Positions 58,794-64,000 of a stretch of DNA of 64,000 nt are shown piece after piece. The position numbers and the translations under genes were made by a program. Under the pieces are notes generated by a model. That model was not told the DNA's origin and made no database searches. It saw only the letters and a list, made by a program, of their open reading frames with translations. Source of the DNA: Sipunculus nudus (taxonomy: Eukaryota > Annelida > Sipuncula > Golfingiida > Sipunculidae); NCBI GenBank assembly GCA_026874595.1, contig CM049312.1, positions 54,937,429 through 55,001,428 on the forward strand, read 5' to 3'. Within the stretch, counting starts at the first letter, position 1, and each line of letters opens with the position of its first letter.

Positions 58794-59237
58794 ACGCTTG
58801 TAACACAAGAATGTTTAGGCTCACAAAATTTAGATAGAGAGTAATGGACTGATAAAGAGTTACCAAAACAAGAATATAACTGTTAAGAACGATTAATAGT
58901 TGTTACATGCAAATAATTAAATGGATCCTCGCATGAATCTTGTTATACGCATCTGCGGTTGTCGATTTACATACCAATGATTTGTAAATAGTCTTTTGTT
59001 CCTGGTGTACTCAAAATATGTTCTTCAAAGAAGTTATAATTATGTGCATCTGAAATAAAGTGTTGTTGTCCAAAGGTCTGGTTGTATCTCAAGTTGTATA
59101 ATATACAGTTACATGTTAGTATATAAACATTCTACAACAGCAGTCCGCAACAACACAGGTATCAAATACATTTAAACCATTTCTTTTTTGCTTCTTTTCC
59201 ACATTGAAACTTTAACTGGGTTACAAATAACACAAAT

Positions 59238-60390
59238 TACACATACTCCTTGAACTTTTAGTAGGAATCTTGATTTCCCAACCACTAACTCTGCTAAAGC
59301 GTTGTCGTTCACAGAGGGGCTCCCTTGGCAGCTCACTTCCAGGTGGGCCGGTCTCAGATGCATCAGTGGAGGTCCTGCTCACACTGGGCTGTCCTGATTC
59401 ATCCAGGAAGTCTCTGGTTGGTGGACTCCATCCGCTGACTCTTATTTCTACGATATAGCCTACCTTTATGCTCAACTATATATGATCGTGGCTGTTTAAG
59501 CTTCTGTTTAACCACTGCTGGCTCCCATTTTTTATTCTTAAGAATGCGCACAGTCTGTCCAGGATATAATGGTTTCAGCTCTTTTGCTTCTCGATTGTAA
59601 TATCGTTGCTGTTTCAGTTGATTCTGTTTCAACTTATTTCTTACCCCTTGATACATCAGCTTGGGTTTTAACAGGTCTTTATGGGTTGTAAAGATTGACC
59701 TGGTCCTTCTGCTCATCAACAGCTGGGCCGGAGACCCTAATCCTTCCAAGGGTGTACTTCGCCATTCCAAAACTGCTAAGTATGGGTCGGTACCAGCTTT
59801 TGAAGACTTTTTCAACAGTTTCTTAAGCGTTTGAACTGCTCGTTCCGCCATACCATTACTTTGCGGGTAGTGAGGTGAAGAGGTTTTATGCTTAAACTCA
59901 TACAATGTAGCGAAGTTTTAAAGTCAAGACTACAGTACTGTGGTCCATTATCAGTAAAGACAATCTCAGGTATAACATGTCTTGCAAGTTGCTCCTTCAT
60001 CCATTCAATTACAGTTTGACTTTAAACGTCTTTTAACTTGGTGTACTCTACAAATTAGAGAAATAGTCTATAAGAAACGCATATGTTTCCTCACCAATTT
60101 CAAATAGATCAGAAGCAACCTTCTGCCATGGTGTTTCTGGTATATCATGAGACATCAAAGGTTCTTTAGTTTGTTTATTTCTTTACTCCAGACAAATAGA
60201 ATACCTGCTAACTAAATCTTTAATCTCTGCATTCATTCCTGGCTAAGATAAAATATCTCTTGCTCGACGCTGACACTTTGCAACTCCTAAATGACTACTC
60301 CTAAATGATCTTTCTCTTCATCTGTGGTCACTATTTAATTGGTACTATGATTCTGTCCGATTTTAACAATAAACTATAACACACAGTTAT
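59238..60390 (-). pseudogene. Gypsy integrase and pol C-terminus, broken
   Basis: Fragments in three frames are collinear with a gypsy integrase. The upstream part (about 60390-60190) has an HLGVAKCQRRARDIL stretch of the HHCC zinc domain; one Trp-like position is now TAG, and one zinc-binding Cys appears to be Tyr. The first catalytic Asp lies in KVASDLFE near 60110, the second in EIVFTDNGPQ near 59952, and the Glu in [10 protein letters not shown] near 59845. The Asp-Glu spacing is about 35 codons as in the family, but a frameshift separates them. Stops follow LIDYFSNL at about 60055. The C-terminal part has YYNREAKEL and [18 protein letters not shown], a typical basic gypsy tail. After another shift, the reading frame ends at TAA around 59238. 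No function can remain. Confidence 0.85.
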
Positions 60391-60396
60391 TTCTTC

Positions 60397-61263
60397 CTAA
60401 ATTGACCAGTAAGGCCTCACTGCTGATTCTACTTGTGATCTTTCTGCAGGCCAGCCTGTTTGCATATACTGTTTTATTTTCCTTAACGTACTCTCATTAT
60501 CAGTCTCTTGTTGAAAAGCTGTTTTCCTGTTATCCGCTATAGGCCTATTCTCTAGTATGTGGACCATACTATCATCTTGCATTGGCTCTGGTTGTCCAAC
60601 TGCTGATCGGCTCAGAGTATCAGCAATATGCATATTCTTTCCAGGAACATATTTCACTGTAATGTCATATTTCTGAAGTTTAATCAGCCATCGCTGTATC
60701 CTTGGTGGTGCAGATGCTACGGGTTTTCTATGTAGCGCTTCTAGCGGATTATGGTCTGTTTCTACCATAACACCTGATTTTCCATAAATATAATCATGGA
60801 ACTTAGTACATCCCCAGGTAGTTGCCAGCATCTCTCTCTCAATATTGGCATAATTCTGTTCAGCCGAACTTAATGATCTGGACGGATAAGCTACTGGGCG
60901 GTCGTTCTGTAACAAACAAGCTCCTAAGCCTTCCATCGATGCATTCACTGATATGGTGACTGGAACCTCTATGTTAAAATATGCTTGTACTGGAGCCTGG
61001 GTCAATGCCGTTTCTCTTAATGGCTGACATCTCTGGAATAAATTAGGAATGAATTTTACAACAAAGTTGACCATTCCTAAGAATCGTTGAAGTGAAGCTT
61101 TGTCTTTTGGTGGTGGAATCTGTGTAATCGCTGTAACTCTACTATCAGAGACACACAGTCTTTCTGGAGTCAGTGTATATCCCATATATGATACAGATTC
61201 TAATCCTAGTTTACATTTTACACGATTCAATGTTAGATTGTACTCCTGTGATCTCATTAACAC
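60397..61263 (-). pseudogene. Gypsy RT thumb/connection and RNase H
   Basis: A 288-codon frame. Residues 11-80 are the RT C-terminus (KCKLGLESVSYMGY, PPPKDKASLQRFLGMVNF). Residues 84-97 join directly to the RNase H domain, with about 30 residues of the usual connection missing. In RNase H (about 102-220) the first catalytic position is Asn107 (SVNASMEGLG) instead of Asp, while Glu142, Asp170 and Asp215 are present. The protein would therefore be expected to lack RNase H activity even if made. The frame ends at WSI, where integrase should begin. A TAG lies just before it (about 61262), where a coding codon is expected. Confidence 0.85.
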
Positions 61264-61535
61264 CTAACGTAATTGTTCATTATGCTCTTGGATGGTACGA
61301 CCCCATACCCGGATGTCATCCATAATAACCTCAACTCCTTCAATATATCAAAGATCTGAGTTGCTTTTCGTTGCCAGACCTCTGGAGCAGACTTGATGCC
61401 GAAGAGCATTCGCTTAAAACGAAAACGTTCAAACGGTGTATTGAAAGTTAACAATTTGGCACTTTGTTCACTTACTGGAACCTGGTAATATGCTTGTTCT
61501 GCATCTAGGACACTAAAATAAACTGCTCCTGTCAA
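61257..61535 (-). pseudogene. Gypsy RT palm segment with the catalytic box out of frame
   Basis: It starts with TGAVYFSVLDAEQAYYQVPV, which holds the first catalytic Asp (residue 11), and continues through FNTPFERFRF and GIKSAPEVWQRK. A frameshift at about 61345 moves the catalytic VIMDD box (about 61312-61326) into another frame, where it reads on as IRVWGRTIQEHNEQLR to the TAG. A second frameshift, consistent with one lost base, separates this segment from the preceding gag-RT frame at about 61535. Confidence 0.85.
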
Positions 61536-62380
61536 TTTGCCAATACCTCATCTAATGATTTCATAGGATAATGTTCTCTCTGAATCGCCTTGTTAAGATC
61601 TTTCGGGTCAATACATATCCTTAGCTTGCCGTTTGGCTTCTCAATTAGCACCATTGAATTAACCCATTCACTCGATTCCTTCACTGACTCAATAATACTG
61701 TCCTGTTGTAGTTTTCTAAGTGCTGAACATCTATGATTTCTATGACTTGCAAAACCACATCTTCTGCACTTAGATCCTACCCTTGTAGTTTGTTTACTAT
61801 TCTGGCCAATGGTTATACGGCCCCTGTCATTGGAGTTTCTGCTTCGGGCTCCTCCTTGCGCCTCAGAAGTTTCACTATTACCACTAGCGCCAGGGGTCGA
61901 AATATATAGGCCCTGTATCTGCAGTTTACTCATTTCTGCCACTCGGGCGATTTGTAGGGCACGTTCAAGAGTTAAATCTGCTTCTCTGAGAAGCCTCTCT
62001 TTAACTTGACCATCTTTAATGCCTAACACGACCTGGTCCCTTATAAGAGATTCCTCGTATGTCTGGAATCCACAAGACCTTGCTATGCGACGAAGGTCCG
62101 TGGCAAACTGGTCGACACTTTCATCATGTCTCTTAACACGTGACTTAAATATGTGCCACTCATAGGTTTCGTTCTTTTTAGGTATACAATGGGCTTTAAA
62201 TTTTACACATACCTTATCAAGTTTATTTTCATCCCCTGGTGTCTCCCAGGTGAATGTGTTGTACAGTTCATGGCCTACCGCGCCGATAACATTCAACAAA
62301 CACATGACTTTTCGGCGGTCCGGAAGCGATAAGAAAGATTTCGAACTCCTGTCTAAATTTAGTCCAATTTTCACTGACAT
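61532..62380 (-). pseudogene. Gypsy gag fused to the N-terminus of RT, protease deleted
   Basis: A 282-codon frame. Residues 1-200 have a gag-like composition, with LNVIGAVGHELYNTF and the WHIFKSRVKRHDESVDQFATDL stretch of gypsy capsids. A CCHC zinc knuckle (CRRCGFASHRNHRC, C-x2-C-x4-H-x4-C) lies at about 204-217. Immediately after it, at about residue 218, comes ALRKLQQDSIIES, the start of RT, then WVNSMVLIEKPNGKLRICID. The aspartic protease that should lie between them is absent, so an in-frame deletion joined the two near 61720. The true gag start is probably the ATG at 62430-62432 or 62427-62429, in another frame. That frame runs through LTGNVSENWTKFRQEFEI before shifting into this one near 62330. 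Confidence 0.85.
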
Positions 62381-62432
62381 TACCTGTCAGACGGAGCTCC
62401 CGGGGACGTCGGAACGGGCCTGAATTCATCAT
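62330..62432 (-). pseudogene. Gag N-terminus of the gypsy element, separate frame
   Basis: Two consecutive ATGs at 62432-62427 open a frame with the gag-like stretch RELRLTGNVSENWTKFRQEF. It lies within 10 bases of the primer site, as expected for a compact element. The frame departs from the main gag frame near 62330, which implies an indel. Confidence 0.7.
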
Positions 62433-62440
62433 GAATGAGA

Positions 62441-62456
62441 CAAACTTCTGACACCA
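62441..62456 (-). other. Primer-binding site, probably tRNA-Leu
   Basis: On the minus strand TGGTGTCAGAAGTTTG directly follows the LTR end (...CCACCACA) with no spacer. TGGTGTCAG is complementary to the 3' end of animal tRNA-Leu (CTGACA-CCA); beyond that the match weakens. Confidence 0.65.
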
Positions 62457-62602
62457 TGTGGTGGCGCGGCCAAATCATAAGACAAGATGGCGATAGACAA
62501 CGTTTAATGATGACGTCACAACATTGAACACACACAGATATATTAATGTGCAATGTCGCCTCTGGGGTGCAACATCTAACGGTATTCACAGACAGCTCAT
62601 CA
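62457..62602 (-). repeat. 5' LTR of the gypsy element (146 bp)
   Basis: The longer of the two LTRs and presumably close to the original length. It includes a perfect CRE-type palindrome TGACGTCA at 62511-62518. It also has CAAGATGGCG (about 62482-62491), which resembles a YY1 site. Confidence 0.85.
62511..62518. promoter_or_regulatory. CRE/ATF-type site in the LTR
   Basis: TGACGTCA is a perfect 8-bp palindrome within the LTR segment that is deleted from the other copy. In animals this is the binding site of CREB/ATF factors; use here is inferred. Confidence 0.35.
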
Positions 62603-62609
62603 AAGCTAG

Positions 62610-63335
62610 GATGAGACTAAGGTGCATCAAGCACTTAGGGCCCTATTATCGCCAAGCTTATGATATGCACGTGACTACGTGCACGCGTCCCAAAACGATT
62701 CCGAGTCGAATACTGGTATCTTTCAATATCCACGAACCAGTGAACGATAAAAATATGTGTAAAACACCTCCCTCTTATTGATATACCTTATCTTAATTGC
62801 ACTGGGTCCTGTAAATACTTGTATATCTGTATCAGATAATTAAAAATGCCTGAGTCGTGTGACAGGTAACAAGTGATAGGATGCACGTATTTAAGTTGTT
62901 GACTTCTGTCGCCGCGGAAACGATAGGATACACTTGCACTCTAGAATATACACATTGTAGCCTTGGCAGCTTCATCAAGTGGAGTGGGTCCTATTTGCAG
63001 TTCTCCTGATCGCGTCTTTGGGTATTTGAGTATTATTCTCCATTACAGGAGGACGCCAGGAAACGACAACAGAATTTCTTTTCGCATATCGTAGGTTTAA
63101 GGTAATACCAACAGCGCTGTCTCTGTGTGTGTCAGTTGCATCAATACTAGCTCTTCTTGGACGCGTTGCTGAAGTTCACTTACATAGAGCCTTATCAGCA
63201 TTATTGGATTCGTCGGATTTATTTGCGTTATATTACCTGCGTTATAATATGGGTACCATTTTTTATAAGCGAAAGCTGAGCAGTGATTATCAGTATTGAA
63301 TAGGCGTTACGATTCTGGAAAACTGAGACTATATA
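62610..63335. other. Intergenic DNA, nothing recognised
   Basis: Mixed composition, no convincing exon or repeat. A short stretch near 63040-63100 is bounded by an AG/GT-like pair, but the reading frames carry no recognisable protein. Confidence 0.4.
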
Positions 63336-63480
63336 CAGTCAGGTCTCGTTATAACGAGGTCCGTTACAACGGAAGATTCGAGTTAATAACAAATCTCTAG
63401 GAAACGAATGAAAGTTTAAATAGGCTTCAAAATAATGGGAAACTCGAATTCCGGAAACGAACGGACTTATATGAAACAAA
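63336..63480 (+). mobile_element. Candidate pogo/Tigger-like transposon terminus
   Basis: It begins TA-CAGTCAGGTCTCGTTATAA and contains CTCGTTATAACGAG, a perfect 14-bp palindrome at 63345-63358. It then has repeated AACGAAT/ACGAACGGA elements. CAGT plus a CTCGTTATAACGA-type end next to TA is characteristic of pogo/Tigger-like terminal repeats. The opposite end was not found within the window. Confidence 0.5.
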
Positions 63481-64000
63481 CTAATCATCGCCCCATTACT
63501 TAGAATCATTATAAAGAAGTTATTTCAAGTGGCGGTCAAGTCAATGTTTCCCCAGTCGTTTGATATTTTGTGAGACCCACCCGACAATGACCGGCTAATT
63601 AACAATGAACACATTAAAGGGCAGGTTTTCACAACCAGGCCATAGTCTCGTGGTTATGGTCTAATCATTTTATTCCTCCAAGATCGAAGAGATACAAAGG
63701 CATTACAACAAAATACAAACACAATAAATTGCAGTGCTGAAACAAAGTTGGTGAGAAGAAGTACATGAAAATAATGCCATTTCATTAACGCCCATCATTT
63801 ACCATCCTGTTTACAGTTAGGTGAGTGTCCTGAATGATGTTTGCAACTAGAATTCAGATACTGCAGTTCAGTAGGCCATAGTTCACATATTAGTGGCAAT
63901 ACACTTTTAGAAATAGTAATTTTTTTACATTAATAAAAGGTGCTCGGTGTCCTCTATCAGAAGAAATAACTCTTCCTCGCTCAAGCTGTTAAGGTACCAA
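63481..64000. other. Right window edge, nothing recognised
   Basis: AT-rich, with no credible coding frame, tandem repeat or RNA gene. It may contain the interior of the pogo-like element. Confidence 0.4.

Larger units (their letters stand above)
58695..62602 (-). mobile_element. Ty3/gypsy-type LTR retrotransposon, structurally complete but defective
   Basis: Read on the minus strand the order is 5' LTR, primer site, gag, RT, RNase H, integrase, polypurine tract, 3' LTR. The order RT-RNase H-integrase is the gypsy arrangement. Both LTRs begin TG and end CA. A candidate 5-bp target duplication, GCTAG on the + strand, directly abuts the left end (58690-58694) and lies 2 bases from the right end (62605-62609). 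The coding region is about 3.2 kb, short for the group, because protease and other segments are deleted. It resembles the compact tRNA-Leu-primed gypsy elements known from bivalves, such as Steamer of the soft-shell clam; this comparison is recalled, not searched. Confidence 0.9.

Noticed and set aside
59172-59475. Two overlapping minus-strand ORFs read as separate small genes
   Set aside because: They are frameshifted pieces of the pol C-terminal tail of the gypsy element, collinear with the integrase fragment.
61809-62009. 66-codon plus-strand ORF
   Set aside because: Antisense shadow of gag.
62524-62781. 85-codon plus-strand ORF at the right LTR
   Set aside because: Starts in antisense LTR sequence and runs into flanking DNA. 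No protein features.

Overview
The window looks like animal nuclear DNA, most likely from a bivalve mollusc. The evidence is an SLC5-type sodium-coupled transporter without bacterial gene organisation, CR1/Jockey-type LINE debris, a compact Ty3/gypsy (Metaviridae-type) element with an apparent tRNA-Leu primer site, polypyrimidine microsatellites, and very large satellite arrays in AT-rich DNA. The species cannot be named from the sequence. The only clearly genic sequence is the 3' end of the transporter gene at the left edge. About 50 kb of the remaining 63 kb is tandem repeat.

Layout. 1-1072: last exon(s) of an SLC5 transporter, + strand, then its 3' UTR. 1.07-3.84 kb: intergenic DNA with a short GC-rich islet (1.87-2.2 kb) and a dispersed repeat ending in a CGA-rich minisatellite (2.6-3.34 kb). 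3.89-10.57 kb: satellite A, about 59 head-to-tail units. Each carries a 19-bp near-perfect palindrome and a G-rich box that resembles the CTCF core motif. Units of about 139 bp dominate the left part; on the right, units of about 100 bp alternate in two types to form dimers of about 205 bp. 10.58-51.43 kb: satellite B, a monomer of about 76-77 bp (roughly 530 copies, from length), all in one orientation. Each monomer carries a telomere-like CCCTAACCC box. Satellite B is organised in nested higher orders: tetramers of about 305 bp, a fresh 980-bp tandem duplication, and four long blocks of 8-11 kb. 51.43-52.39 kb: a non-satellite interruption with a 118-codon ORF I do not recognise. 52.39-52.99 kb: decayed satellite B monomers.

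53-64 kb: a transposon graveyard. It holds a pogo/Tigger-like terminus, two LINE 3' fragments, a G13/C13 hairpin, a third repeat region (57.1-58.4 kb) that shares sequence motifs with satellite A, and a structurally complete but dead gypsy-type LTR retrotransposon on the - strand (58,695-62,602). That element has both LTRs, a primer-binding site, a polypurine tract and a candidate target-site duplication. It lacks protease, its gag is fused to RT, and it carries several frameshifts and stops. A second pogo-like terminus lies at 63.3 kb.

The most interesting architecture is the satellite block itself. A palindromic, CTCF-motif-like satellite abuts a telomere-motif satellite, and the whole 3.75-58.41 kb stretch is bounded by inverted copies of one 19-bp sequence next to related TTTGCTACC-bearing repeats. 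Whether this is a chromosomal structural element or inert satellite DNA of transposon origin cannot be decided from sequence alone. No gene set here works as a pathway.
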